This document shows, one piece after another, positions 34,482 through 43,928 of a DNA stretch of 64,000 nucleotides. Origin of the DNA: Porticoccaceae bacterium LTM1 (GTDB lineage Bacteria; Pseudomonadota; Gammaproteobacteria; Pseudomonadales; Porticoccaceae); the NCBI GenBank assembly GCA_030252795.1, contig CP127080.1, positions 942,501 to 1,006,500 on the forward strand, in the 5' to 3' direction. Made by a program: the position numbers and the translations under genes. Numbering within the stretch: position 1 is the stretch's first letter; each line of letters begins with the position of its first letter. The notes below the pieces were generated by a model. The model was given only the letters and a program-made list of their open reading frames with translations, made no database searches and was not told the origin of the DNA.

Positions 34482-35786
34482 TTGAACTCGCTAAAATTGG
34501 GTATCTGTGGTCTGGGCACGGTGGGCGCAGGTACTTTCAATGTTCTTCGCCGTAATATTCACGACATCAATGCACGCGCTGGCACTTCTATCGAAGTGAC
34601 CCAGGTCGGTATGCGCCGGGATAATCCGGCCTGTGACCTGACCGGTATTTCAACCACTAACGATATTTTTGAAGTGGCTGAAAACCCCGATGTGGATGTG
34701 CTGGTTGAGCTGATTGGTGGTACCACTACAGCCCGTGATTTGGTGATGAAAGCGATTGCCAACGGTAAGCACGTTGTAACGGCTAACAAGGCATTGATTG
34801 CTCTCCACGGTAACGAGATTTTTGAGGCCGCTGAACAGCAAGGTGTGGCTGTACATTATGAAGCGGCCGTAGCTGGCGGTATTCCTATTATTCAAACCAT
34901 GCGCGAAGGTCTGGTGGCTAACCAGATCGAATGGCTGGTTGGAATTATTAACGGCACCGGCAACTTTATTCTCAGCGAGATGTTCGATAAGGGTGCCGAT
35001 TTTGAATCGGTGTTGAAGCAGGCCCAGGAGTTGGGCTATGCCGAAGCCGATCCGACGTTCGATGTTGAAGGAATTGATGCTGCCCACAAGCTGACCATCC
35101 TCGCCGCACTTGCATTTGGCATACCGCTACAATTTGACAAGGTATTTACTGAAGGTATTACCAACATCCAATTACAGGATGTTAATTACGCTCGCGAACT
35201 CGGCTACCGAATCAAGCATCTGGGTATCGCCCGTAAGGGTGCGGATGGAATTGAACTGCGAGTGCACCCTGCGTTGGTGTCATCCCGTCAATTGTTAGCC
35301 AATGTAAATGGCGTTATGAATGCCGTTATGGTGCAGGGCGATGCTGTTGGCCCCACGTTGTATTACGGGGCAGGTGCCGGCGCAGAGCCGACTGCATCAG
35401 CAGTCATCTCCGATATTGTTGATCTGGCTCGTACCCTGTTTATGGAGCCGGAATACCGTGTTGCTCACCTTGGATTTAATGCGGTCAAGCCAAATTGTCC
35501 GATGGTGCTGGATATTTCCGAATCGGAAAGTGCCAGCTATCTTCGCGTGATGGTGGCTGACAAGCCCGGTGGTCTTGCCAGCATTATGACCATCATGGCT
35601 CAGCAGGGCATGGATATTGAAGCGGTTATTCAGAAAGAGCCGGAGCCCGGTCAATTCCATGTGCCGGTAATTTTACTGACAGACAAGTCCAAAGAAAAAA
35701 ACACGCTGGAAGCTATCTCTCGCATTGAGGCGTTGGAGCAAGTTGAAGGACCAGTGGTTCGGATTCGAGTGGAGTCGCTGTCATGA
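34482..35786 (+). CDS. hom: Homoserine dehydrogenase
   Basis: 434 residues, starting at TTG 34482 with a good ctggagg site five bases upstream. NAD(P)-binding GICGLGTVGAGTFNVL at the N-terminus, catalytic ANKALIALHG and GIINGTGNFILSEM, and a C-terminal ACT domain (YLRVMVADKPGGLASIM) that commonly mediates threonine feedback. It reduces aspartate semialdehyde to homoserine. It overlaps thrC by four bases. Confidence 0.96.
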   Translation: MNSLKLGICGLGTVGAGTFNVLRRNIHDINARAGTSIEVTQVGMRRDNPACDLTGISTTNDIFEVAENPDVDVLVELIGGTTTARDLVMKAIANGKHVVTANKALIALHGNEIFEAAEQQGVAVHYEAAVAGGIPIIQTMREGLVANQIEWLVGIINGTGNFILSEMFDKGADFESVLKQAQELGYAEADPTFDVEGIDAAHKLTILAALAFGIPLQFDKVFTEGITNIQLQDVNYARELGYRIKHLGIARKGADGIELRVHPALVSSRQLLANVNGVMNAVMVQGDAVGPTLYYGAGAGAEPTASAVISDIVDLARTLFMEPEYRVAHLGFNAVKPNCPMVLDISESESASYLRVMVADKPGGLASIMTIMAQQGMDIEAVIQKEPEPGQFHVPVILLTDKSKEKNTLEAISRIEALEQVEGPVVRIRVESLS

Positions 35787-37174
35787 AGTACATCAGTACC
35801 CGTGGCAAAGCGCCCGAGCAGAATTTTGAAGGCGTCGTTCTGGCCGGTTTGGCTCCTGATGGTGGCCTGTATGTGCCGGAATCGATCCCGCAATTTTCAC
35901 AAGAGGAAATTGCCAGTTGGGCCGGCCTGCCATACAACCAGTTAGCTTTTAATGTCATCAAACCGTTTGTTGATGGTGAAATTCCTGACGATAAATTGCA
36001 GGATATAATCGACCGTTCCTACGCGACCTTTCGCCACAATGCTGTCGCACCTTTGGTGCAACTGGAAAACAATCTGTGGGTAATGGAGCTGTTTCACGGT
36101 CCGACCCTGGCGTTCAAGGATTTCGCCCTTCAATTTCTCGGCAACTTGTTTGAATACCTGCTGGAAAAGCGTAATCAGAAAGTGGTCATTATGGGGGCTA
36201 CTTCCGGTGACACTGGTTCGGCGGCCATTGAAGGTTGCCGCGGTTGCGACAATATCGATATTTTTATTCTGCATCCACACAACCGGGTTTCGAATGTGCA
36301 GCGTCGCCAGATGACCTCGGTGCTGGACAGCAATGTTCACAACATAGCACTGGAAGGTAATTTTGATGACTGCCAGAGCATGGTGAAAGCGAGTTTTGCT
36401 GACCAGTCATTTTTGCCAGAAGGACGCAAATTGGCGGCGGTGAATTCCATCAACTGGGCACGTATCATGGCGCAGGTGGTGTACTACTTCCATGCTGCCT
36501 TGTCAGTTGGAGGTCCTGCACGACCAGTATCGTTCAGTGTGCCGACAGGCAATTTTGGCGATATTTTTGCCGGTTACATTGCCCGTAAAATGGGATTGCC
36601 CATTGAGCAGTTGATTATTGCTACCAACGCCAATGATGTGCTGCACCGCTGCATAAGCAACAATGATTTCAGCAAGCAGCCACTGATTCATAGCCTCTCC
36701 CCCAGCATGGATATCATGATCTCCAGCAATTTTGAACGATTGCTGTTTGATCTTTATAACCGTGACGGCGAAGCAATAGATCAGTTAATGAAAGCTTTTA
36801 ACGAAGGTGGCGTTTCGCTGGATGAAGAAGTGTTGGCAAAAGCCCGTGAGCTGTTCTCCAGTTTCCGTTGCGATGATGACCGCATGGTGGAAGTGATATC
36901 AAAAGTGTTTGATGAGAGTGATTACTTGCTCGATCCCCATACGGCTACTGGTATTGAGGCAGCACATCAGGTTCGTCGCGATAACAAAACGCCGGTTATC
37001 TGTCTGGCTACTGCGCACCCTGCTAAATTCCCGGAGGCGGTACGTAAGGCGGGCTACCCTGAGGATCCTGCGTTGCCACACCATATGGCGGACCTGTTTG
37101 AGCGGGAAGAGCGTTACGATGTACTGCCCAATGACCTGAAGGCAGTTCATGGGTTTGTGGCGGAGAATATATAA
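35783..37174 (+). CDS. thrC: Threonine synthase
   Basis: 463-residue PLP enzyme that converts O-phosphohomoserine to threonine. PLP lysine in FHGPTLAFKDFALQFLG, phosphate-binding GATSGDTGSAAIEG, and FSVPTGNFGDIFAGY are all present. It is translationally coupled to hom (ATGA). A small palindromic repeat follows immediately and may end the hom-thrC transcript. Confidence 0.97.
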   Translation: MKYISTRGKAPEQNFEGVVLAGLAPDGGLYVPESIPQFSQEEIASWAGLPYNQLAFNVIKPFVDGEIPDDKLQDIIDRSYATFRHNAVAPLVQLENNLWVMELFHGPTLAFKDFALQFLGNLFEYLLEKRNQKVVIMGATSGDTGSAAIEGCRGCDNIDIFILHPHNRVSNVQRRQMTSVLDSNVHNIALEGNFDDCQSMVKASFADQSFLPEGRKLAAVNSINWARIMAQVVYYFHAALSVGGPARPVSFSVPTGNFGDIFAGYIARKMGLPIEQLIIATNANDVLHRCISNNDFSKQPLIHSLSPSMDIMISSNFERLLFDLYNRDGEAIDQLMKAFNEGGVSLDEEVLAKARELFSSFRCDDDRMVEVISKVFDESDYLLDPHTATGIEAAHQVRRDNKTPVICLATAHPAKFPEAVRKAGYPEDPALPHHMADLFEREERYDVLPNDLKAVHGFVAENI

Positions 37175-37179
37175 ATGTT

Positions 37180-37208
37180 TGTCATCCTGAGCGCAGCTCA
37201 GGATGACA
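37180..37208. repeat. Perfect 13-bp palindromic repeat after thrC
   Basis: tgtcatcctgagc and gctcaggatgaca with a 3-base loop. It shares gtcatcctgagcg with the REP-like unit at 31816 and sits between thrC and recJ. Confidence 0.75.
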
Positions 37209-37238
37209 ATTAATTAAGGCTCACTTTGAAGGTGCCTG

Positions 37239-38972
37239 ATGATCAAAACCGTAAAACGCCGGACAGTAGACCTCTCCGGCGTTTCTTTTTCTGACAATGT
37301 CCCAGCGTTATTGCAAAGAGTGTACGCCGCCCGCGGTGTACACAGTGATGAAGAGTTGCAAAAGCAGCTGGGATATCTGCCAAAGCCTGACGAATTAAAA
37401 GGCATCGCAGCTGCTGTCGAATTGTTATGGCAGGCTGTTCAGCAGCAACAATCCATTTTAATTGTTGGTGATTTTGACTGTGATGGTGCCACCAGTACCG
37501 CGCTGGCAATTCTGGCGCTGAGAGCCATGGGTTGCGAAAAGCTCGATTATCTCGTTCCCAATCGGTTTGAGTACGGCTATGGACTAACCCCGGAAATTGT
37601 CGAGCTGGCGAGCCAGAAACAGCCGGATTTAATTGTCACGGTGGATAATGGTATCTCCAGCATCGCTGGGGTTAAGGCCGCTAAACAATTGGGTATGCAG
37701 GTGCTGATTACCGATCACCACTTGCCCGGAGAGCAACTGCCTGAAGCGGACGCGATCGTAAACCCGAATCAATCCGGTTGTGATTTTCCCAGTAAGAATC
37801 TTGCTGGAGTGGGGGTGATTTTTTACCTGCTCAGCGCGTTGCGCGCCAAGCTCCGTGAGCAAAACTGGTTTGCCAGCTGTGGAATAGCCGAGCCCAATAT
37901 GGCCACATGGCTGGATCTGGTTGCGCTGGGTTCGGTGGCCGATGTGGTGCCGTTGGATCGAATCAATCGCATTCTTGTTCATCAGGGATTATTGCGAATT
38001 CGGGCGGGGCAGTGTCGGCCAGGAATCCTGGCATTAATGCAGGCAGCCGGGCGTGATTACCGTAGAGCTGTAGCGATGGACTTCGGTTTTTTTGTCGGCC
38101 CACGCCTCAATGCCGCCGGGCGCCTGGATGATATGAGCCACGGTATTGAGTGCCTGCTGACTGACAGCCTGGAGTTGGCTCGTGAATACGCCCAGGAGCT
38201 GGATGGCCTGAATCGTGATCGCAAGCTGATTGAAGCAGAAATGCAGCGCGAAGCGCTGGCGATTGTCGATCAGCTGCATCTGGATGACGAGGGGTTGCCG
38301 TGGGGATTGAGTCTCTACAATGAAAACTGGCACCAGGGAGTGGTGGGTTTGTTGGCATCGAGGATCAAGGAAAAGGTTCACCGTCCGACCATCGCATTTG
38401 CCAACGCCGATGATGAAGGTAAAGAGATCAAAGGGTCGGCGCGCTCAATTCCCGGACTACACATTCGCGACGCATTGGATGCCATTGCTACCCGTTACCC
38501 GGGGTTGCTCAACAAATTTGGCGGTCACGCCATGGCAGCGGGGATGAGTCTGCCAGCGGATAAATTTACAGAATTCCAGCGTGCTTTTGATGAAGAGGTT
38601 CGTCGACAACTCAGCGAGTCTGATCTGGAAGCTGAGCTGCTCTCCGATGGCGAAATGACTTCACAGGACTTGCGGTTAGAACTCATTGAGCAGCTGCGAG
38701 AAGGGGGGCCTTGGGGTCAACATTTTCCCGAACCAGTATTTGATGGTGAGTTTCGCATCGTCCAGCAGCGAATTGTGGGTGAAAAGCACCTGAAGCTGGT
38801 GCTGGCAACAGAGGATGGGCTGGCTGTAGATGCCATCGCCTTTAATGTCGATTTGCATAGTTGGCCCAACCCAAATGCCGCTAAAGTTCATTGCGTATAC
38901 AAGCCGGATATCAATGAATTCCGCGGTAATCGGTCGGTGCAATTAATTGTGGACCAGCTAGTAAGTTGTTGA
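37239..38972 (+). CDS. recJ: Single-stranded-DNA exonuclease RecJ
   Basis: 577 residues. DHH phosphoesterase motifs are VGDFDCDGATSTAL, VTVDNGISS and ITDHHLPGEQLPEAD; the DHHA1 domain has GSARSIPGLHIRDALD and FGGHAMAAGMSL; an OB-like domain closes the protein. It is a 5'-3' exonuclease in recombination and mismatch repair. The ribosome site gaaggt lies 7 bases before ATG 37239. Confidence 0.97.
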   Translation: MIKTVKRRTVDLSGVSFSDNVPALLQRVYAARGVHSDEELQKQLGYLPKPDELKGIAAAVELLWQAVQQQQSILIVGDFDCDGATSTALAILALRAMGCEKLDYLVPNRFEYGYGLTPEIVELASQKQPDLIVTVDNGISSIAGVKAAKQLGMQVLITDHHLPGEQLPEADAIVNPNQSGCDFPSKNLAGVGVIFYLLSALRAKLREQNWFASCGIAEPNMATWLDLVALGSVADVVPLDRINRILVHQGLLRIRAGQCRPGILALMQAAGRDYRRAVAMDFGFFVGPRLNAAGRLDDMSHGIECLLTDSLELAREYAQELDGLNRDRKLIEAEMQREALAIVDQLHLDDEGLPWGLSLYNENWHQGVVGLLASRIKEKVHRPTIAFANADDEGKEIKGSARSIPGLHIRDALDAIATRYPGLLNKFGGHAMAAGMSLPADKFTEFQRAFDEEVRRQLSESDLEAELLSDGEMTSQDLRLELIEQLREGGPWGQHFPEPVFDGEFRIVQQRIVGEKHLKLVLATEDGLAVDAIAFNVDLHSWPNPNAAKVHCVYKPDINEFRGNRSVQLIVDQLVSC

Positions 38973-39008
38973 TGTTCAACTGGCAATTCATCTATTAAAG
39001 CCTTTTAC

Positions 39009-39039
39009 TTGACCTTCCAGCCGATGGAAGGTCTATAGT
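39009..39039 (+). promoter_or_regulatory. MerR/CueR-type promoter-operator
   Basis: -35 ttgacc and -10 tatagt are separated by 19 bases, and the spacer holds the dyad accttccagccgatggaaggt. This is the copper-type MerR operator pattern (accttcc...ggaaggt) with the long spacer that needs activator-induced distortion. It lies 32 bases before the MerR-family gene, implying autoregulation of the operon. Confidence 0.85.
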
Positions 39040-39071
39040 GCTTCATAAGTTCAAAGCCCTTGGAGCAGAAG

Positions 39072-39467
39072 ATGAATATCGGCAAACTGGCCTCTCTCAC
39101 CGGCCTGTCGAGCAAGGCGATTCGGTTTTATGAATCGGAAGGTATTATTGAGTCGCCGCAACGGCAGGCCAATGGTTATCGCGATTACCCACAGTCCGCC
39201 GTGGCCGAGCTGAATTTTTTACGTCAGGCTCGACAATTCGGATTTTCACTGGATGAGTGCCGGCAATTGATGACGCTCTGGCACAACCCAAAGCGGCGCA
39301 GTGCGGAAGTTCATCAACTGGTTACCGAGCGTCAGCATCAGGTTGAACAGCAAATCGCAGAGCTGCAGGAGATGAGTTCCTTACTCAATGATTTGCTCAA
39401 CCGCTGTTCAGCGAACGAATCATCCAAATGTGCAATTATCGATTCTTTAGCAGGCAAAAAAGCATGA
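39072..39467 (+). CDS. CueR-like MerR family metal regulator
   Basis: 131 residues from ATG 39072 (MNIGKLASLTGLSSKAIRFY); a TTG four codons earlier is less likely. Winged-helix domain at about 1-70, long dimer helix at about 80-115, and a metal loop C-x7-C (RCSANESSKCAI) as in CueR, the Cu+/Ag+ sensor. Its stop overlaps the start of the exporter gene (ATGA). The operator upstream has copper-type half-sites, so monovalent copper sensing is likely, though the exporter family is also linked to zinc. Confidence 0.88.
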   Translation: MNIGKLASLTGLSSKAIRFYESEGIIESPQRQANGYRDYPQSAVAELNFLRQARQFGFSLDECRQLMTLWHNPKRRSAEVHQLVTERQHQVEQQIAELQEMSSLLNDLLNRCSANESSKCAIIDSLAGKKA

Positions 39468-40549
39468 GTGACAGTTGCCATTCTGAAATGAAAACAAAAA
39501 CCTCCTGTTGCCCATCGAATGTGGGGGACAATAACAAGTCCAAACCTGATTACCTGTTGTGGATTTCGGGCATCGTTGTGTTGTTTGGTTATGTTCTCTA
39601 TTGGCTGCTGGACGGCCACTCCGCATTGCCCCAATGGCTTGTGGTAATGACTGAGGGCATCTACGAGCTGGTCAATAAAATGTGGTGGGGTTTGATTGCC
39701 GCTGTCCTTTTTGTGGGCTTGCTGGATCGGATTCCCCGGGATCTGGTGATGACTGCGTTGGGACGTGGCGGTACTGTTAAAGGTATTGGTCGCGCGACAC
39801 TGGCAGGTCTGCTACTGGATCTGTGTAGCCACGGAATTTTGATGATTGGCGCCAAGCTCTATGAACGAGGAGCAAGTGTGGGGCAGGTGATGGCTTTTCT
39901 GATTGCCAGCCCCTGGAACTCTCTGTCACTGACTATCATTATGGTTACCCTGATCGGCTGGCAGTGGACATTGATGTTTATTTTGCTGTCCATGCTTATC
40001 GGTATTGTCACGGGGCTGATTTTTGATCGCCTGGTGAAAAGCGGTCATTTGCCCGCTAATCCCCATCATCAGGAAGTCACAGAAATGACACCAGTGTGGC
40101 CCGGTGTTAAAGGCTTGTTTAAGAACGCAGACTGGTCAGTGCCAGCTTTGTTTAGGCTGCTTAAAGATGGAGTCAGTCAATCCAGAATGGTATTTCGCTG
40201 GCTGCTATTCGGTATTGTGATCGCTGTATCCATTCGCGCTTTTGTGCCGATGGACGCCTACCAGACATTGTTCGGCCCGACGATAGGTGGCTTGCTGCTG
40301 ACTTTGCTGGGCGCGACTATTATCGAAGTGTGTTCCGAGGGTTCGACGCCAATTGCGGCAGATTTGCTCAATCGCGCGGCAGCGCCAGGCAATGGCTTCG
40401 CCTTCCTGATGGCAGGAGTAGCCACTGATTACACCGAAATCATGGTGCTTAAAGATGTGACTCGTTCATGGAAGATTGCCCTGTTCTTGCCACTGGTAAC
40501 ACTGCCACAAGTGATAGCAATTGGCTGGATGCTCAATAGCCTGGGGTGA
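39464..40549 (+). CDS. SO_0444-family Cu/Zn efflux permease
   Basis: 361 residues. The N-terminal cytoplasmic segment is cysteine-rich (DSCHSEMKTKTSCCPS), possibly metal-binding. It is followed by about eight to ten membrane helices of the ArsP/DUF318 permease type, with LLDLCSHGILMIGAKLYERG and the repeat-related TIIEVCSEGSTPIAADLL, each with a membrane Cys. It is cotranscribed with the CueR-like regulator. Export of copper or zinc is family knowledge; the regulator favours copper. Confidence 0.85.
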   Translation: MSDSCHSEMKTKTSCCPSNVGDNNKSKPDYLLWISGIVVLFGYVLYWLLDGHSALPQWLVVMTEGIYELVNKMWWGLIAAVLFVGLLDRIPRDLVMTALGRGGTVKGIGRATLAGLLLDLCSHGILMIGAKLYERGASVGQVMAFLIASPWNSLSLTIIMVTLIGWQWTLMFILLSMLIGIVTGLIFDRLVKSGHLPANPHHQEVTEMTPVWPGVKGLFKNADWSVPALFRLLKDGVSQSRMVFRWLLFGIVIAVSIRAFVPMDAYQTLFGPTIGGLLLTLLGATIIEVCSEGSTPIAADLLNRAAAPGNGFAFLMAGVATDYTEIMVLKDVTRSWKIALFLPLVTLPQVIAIGWMLNSLG

Positions 40550-40630
40550 CAGAATGCAGTGGGCGGTGGTTAGTGCCGGTGCTTTCCGGTAAAATCGCCG
40601 CCTTTCGACTTGACTGGAATTTATACCGCA

Positions 40631-41726
40631 ATGGAAATTAATCCAATCAAACTTGCCCTCGACGATCTGCAAGCGCGCACTGACGTGCTTAGGGGGTATC
40701 TTTGACTATGATCACAAGAAAGAACGTCTCGCGGAAGTAGAACTGCTGTTGGCTGAACCGGGCGTTTGGAACGAGCCGGAGAAGGCCCAGGAACTGGGTC
40801 GCGAGCGCTCCACACTCGAAGCCGTAGTAAAAACCATTGATACTCTTACCTGCGGTGTCAGCGATACACGCGATCTGCTGGACTTTGCCGTGGAAGAGAA
40901 TGATGAAGCTGCTGTGGAAGATATTCGCGGCGAAATCGAATCGATGGAAGAGCAGCTCGCTGATCTGGAGTTCCGTCGTATGTTCTCTGGCGAAATGGAC
41001 CCCAACAACGCCTACCTCGATATTCAGGCTGGCTCCGGTGGCACCGAAGCCCAGGACTGGGCCGAAATGCTGCTGCGCATGTATCTGCGTTGGGCTGAAG
41101 CCAAGGGCTTTAAAGCCGAGATTGTTGAGGCATCCGCCGGTGAAGTGGCAGGACTGAAAAGTGCCACGGTTCATATTCAGGGTGAATACGCGTTTGGCTG
41201 GTTGCGCACCGAAACCGGTGTACACCGTCTGGTTCGTAAGTCGCCGTTTGATTCCGGTAACCGTCGTCACACCTCTTTTTCCGCCGTATTTGTGTCCCCG
41301 GAAATTGACGACAATATCGACATCGACATCAATCCGGCTGACCTGCGTATCGATACCTACCGCTCCTCTGGTGCCGGTGGTCAGCACGTTAACACCACCG
41401 ACTCCGCGGTGCGTATTACCCATGCCCCCAGCGGCATTGTGGTTCAGTGTCAGAACCAGCGCTCCCAGCACCAGAACAAAGACAAGGCGATGCAGATGCT
41501 GCGCGCCAAGTTGTATGAGATGGAGATGCTAAAACGCAGCGAGAGCGCCCAGGCGCTGGAAGATAGTAAATCCGACATCGGTTGGGGCAGTCAGATTCGC
41601 TCCTACGTGTTGGATGACTCCCGCATCAAGGATCTGCGTACCGGTGTTGAAACACGCAATACCGGCGCGGTACTGGATGGCGCGCTGGATAACTTTATTG
41701 AGGCCAGCCTGAAGGCTGGTTTATAA
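40631..41726 (+). CDS. prfB: Peptide chain release factor 2, with programmed +1 frameshift
   Basis: The start ATG is at 40631; after 24 codons an in-frame TGA lies at 40703-40705. The surrounding cttagggggtatctttgact contains the Shine-Dalgarno-like aggggg and the slippery cttt-ga, as in E. coli prfB. A +1 shift continues to 41726, giving 364 residues. The SPF tripeptide (RKSPFDSG) that reads UGA/UAA and the catalytic GGQ ([15 protein letters not shown]) are present. The frameshift autoregulates RF2: low RF2 lets the ribosome shift. lysS follows, as usual. Confidence 0.97.
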
Positions 41727-41730
41727 GGCC

Positions 41731-41808
41731 TGACGTCGGACGTTTGACGTCTGACGCCGGGAAGTACTAAATGAGATTGCGTCCGACGTCCGACGTCCGA
41801 CGTCCGAC
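41731..41808. repeat. Tandem 7-bp repeats with partial inverted copy
   Basis: Four copies of cgtccga lie at 41780-41808 and a degenerate opposite-sense array (gacgtcggacgtttgacgtc) at 41731-41756. The two halves can pair. They fill the prfB-lysS gap just before the lysS ribosome site. Confidence 0.8.
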
Positions 41809-41826
41809 CCGAGAAAGGTTGAAAAA

Positions 41827-43359
41827 ATGTCTGACAATCAAAACCAGGTGAACCTGGATAATACTCAGGATGAAAACAGGCTAATCGCCGAGCGCCGTGG
41901 AAAATTGCAGGAGATGCGCGACCAGGCCGCAAGCGAAGGCGGAAGTGCATTCCCGAATACCTTCCGTCGCGACAGTTACACCGCCGACCTGCAAAATAAA
42001 TACGCTGAAAAATCCAAGGAAGAGCTGGAGTCAGCCAAACTGGTATTTGCCGTTGCCGGCCGTGTGATCCGCAACCGCGGTGCCTTTATGGAAATCCAGG
42101 ACATGAGCGGTCGCATTCAGCTTTACGTTACCAAAGATGCGCGCCCGTTTGCTAAAAGCCTAGACCTGGGTGACATCATCGGCGTGAAAGGTGAGCTGCA
42201 CAAATCCGGTAAAGGTGATCTTTATATTCAGCTTGATGAATACCAGTTGCTCACCAAGTCCCTGCGTCCGCTGCCGGATAAATACCATGGTCTGGCGGAC
42301 CAGGAGCTGCGCTACCGTCAACGTTATGTAGACCTGATCGTAAACCCGGAAGTGCGTGATATTTTCCGTGTGCGTTCGAAAGTGATCGACTTTATTCGCA
42401 GCTACCTGAACGGTGCCGAATTTATGGAAGTGGAAACACCTATGCTGCAGGTGATTCCCGGCGGTGCCACAGCACGTCCGTTCGTTACTCATCATAATGC
42501 GCTGGATATCGACATGTACCTGCGTATTGCCCCAGAGCTGTATCTCAAGCGCCTGGTGGTGGGTGGCTTTGAGCGTGTATACGAAATTAACCGTAATTTC
42601 CGCAACGAGGGCTTGTCCACCCGTCACAATCCCGAATTCACTATGCTGGAGTTCTACCAGGCGTACGCAGATTACAATGATCTGATGGACCTGACCGAAG
42701 ACATGCTGCGCAAGCTGTGTGAAACCGTACTGGGTAATACAGACGTGCGAAGCACCGTTAAAAATGCCGAGGGCGAAGTGGTTTCAGAAAAAACCTACGA
42801 CTTTGCCAAGCCGTTCCGTCGCATCAGCGTGTTCGATTCCATTCTGCACTTTAATCCGGACATCTCGGCTGATGCATTGGCTGATGAAAGTGGTGCTCGC
42901 CAGATTGCCGAACATCTGGATATTCCGCTGAAAGACAGCTGGGGTCTGGGTAAGGTACAGATCGAAATTTTCGAAAAAACCGTAGAGCATCGTCTCGACG
43001 AGCCGACTTTTATCACCGAGTACCCAACGGAAGTTTCTCCGCTGGCGCGCCGCAATGATAAAAACCCGTTTGTTACCGACCGCTTTGAATTCTTTGTTGG
43101 TGGCCGCGAATTGGCTAACGGCTTCTCGGAGCTTAACGACGCTGAAGACCAGGCAGCTCGCTTTAAAGAGCAGGTGGCTGAAAAAGACGCTGGTGATGAT
43201 GAGGCCATGCATTACGATGCTGACTACATTCGCGCGTTGGAATACGGCCTACCCCCCACAGCTGGTGAAGGTATAGGTATCGACCGCTTGGTGATGCTGC
43301 TGACTGACTCACCATCAATTCGCGATGTGCTGCTGTTCCCCCACATGCGTCCGGAATAG
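41827..43359 (+). CDS. lysS: Lysyl-tRNA synthetase (class II)
   Basis: 510 residues. An OB-fold anticodon domain (about 60-170: [23 protein letters not shown]) and class II core with motif 2 ([20 protein letters not shown]) and motif 3 ([21 protein letters not shown]). Length is normal. It sits downstream of prfB as in many bacteria. A weak hairpin ggtgcgc/gcgcacc at 43381-43397 may end the transcript. Confidence 0.98.
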   Translation: MSDNQNQVNLDNTQDENRLIAERRGKLQEMRDQAASEGGSAFPNTFRRDSYTADLQNKYAEKSKEELESAKLVFAVAGRVIRNRGAFMEIQDMSGRIQLYVTKDARPFAKSLDLGDIIGVKGELHKSGKGDLYIQLDEYQLLTKSLRPLPDKYHGLADQELRYRQRYVDLIVNPEVRDIFRVRSKVIDFIRSYLNGAEFMEVETPMLQVIPGGATARPFVTHHNALDIDMYLRIAPELYLKRLVVGGFERVYEINRNFRNEGLSTRHNPEFTMLEFYQAYADYNDLMDLTEDMLRKLCETVLGNTDVRSTVKNAEGEVVSEKTYDFAKPFRRISVFDSILHFNPDISADALADESGARQIAEHLDIPLKDSWGLGKVQIEIFEKTVEHRLDEPTFITEYPTEVSPLARRNDKNPFVTDRFEFFVGGRELANGFSELNDAEDQAARFKEQVAEKDAGDDEAMHYDADYIRALEYGLPPTAGEGIGIDRLVMLLTDSPSIRDVLLFPHMRPE

Positions 43360-43430
43360 CACTTTTCTCATTGGCCGTAGGGTGCGCTATGCGCACCTTT
43401 CCGCCGGTGGTGCACCTACATCCTTATCGT

Positions 43431-43452
43431 CGTCACCCTTCGCGCAGCGAAG
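43431..43452. repeat. REP-like unit
   Basis: cgtcacccttcgcgcagcga followed by ag; a matching opposite-sense half (ccttcgctacgtccaggatg, 43589-43608) lies beyond hairpin copy C, so the pair flanks that hairpin. Confidence 0.6.
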
Positions 43453-43497
43453 AGGCTAGCTGCTCTCGTCAGTAAGTTAATTTTGTGCTCATAGTCC

Positions 43498-43572
43498 GCC
43501 CATGCCTGACCGGAACAGGCCTGCCCTCATATACCCACAAATCGGGCAAATCTGTTCCGGTCAGGCATGGGC
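43498..43572. repeat. Long hairpin, conserved-loop family, copy C
   Basis: Perfect 21-bp arms (43498-43518 and 43552-43572, with cctgaccggaacag on the left) around a loop with cctcatatacccacaaatcg, one base shorter in the tcat(a)atac part than copies A and B. It lies in the 723-bp repeat-rich gap between lysS and the SIMPL gene. Confidence 0.87.
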
Positions 43573-43630
43573 TCAGTCTGTGCGATGAGAACCTTCGCTA
43601 CGTCCAGGATGACAATGTGCTTTTTTACGC

Positions 43631-43661
43631 AAAAAAAAGCCCCGCTGAAAACCAGCGGGGC
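43631..43661 (-). terminator. Minus-strand rho-independent terminator
   Basis: Read on the minus strand: gccccgctggttttcagcgg then ggc and eight T. It follows the 29-codon ORF at 43714-43803 and supports its transcription. Confidence 0.9.
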
Positions 43662-43713
43662 AACGAGTTGTGAAAATCACATCAAGGGGGGTAGGTAAAT
43701 CGTCGAGCAAACG

Positions 43714-43803
43714 TTACCGGGAAAGACGAGCCGCTTTCAGATCATCCGCAGCAATTGCGGAAACCAGCAGACCGGTAACAGTAAAAGCAGCAATCATAAG
43801 CAT
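43714..43803 (-). CDS. Putative 29-residue hydrophobic peptide
   Basis: The ORF reads MLMIAAFTVTGLLVSAIAAD followed by DLKAARLSR. Ribosome site ggag lies 7 bases before the ATG, and a strong minus-strand terminator follows 53 bases after the stop. One predicted membrane helix (residues 2-19) and a charged tail suggest a small inner-membrane or exported peptide. I do not recognise a family. The combination of ribosome site, helix and terminator makes a real small gene plausible, but it could also be the leader of an unseen transcript. Confidence 0.6.
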   Translation of the reverse strand: MLMIAAFTVTGLLVSAIAADDLKAARLSR

Positions 43804-43928
43804 GTCGTTTCTCCAAAGTGGCTGTCGCCGTAACGTTGATGGGTGCCATTATGGGGACGGGCAATGTTAAGTAGGGTGGTGGATGCGTAAAGAAAGGTAA
43901 AAACTGCCGCAATTGCAAACTGCCCCTC

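Noticed and set aside
40703-40705. In-frame TGA as evidence that prfB is a pseudogene
   Set aside because: It is the standard programmed +1 frameshift site with all signal elements; the downstream frame is intact to residue 364.
41780-41808. Short tandem array as a CRISPR
   Set aside because: Units are 7 bases with no spacers and no cas genes nearby.
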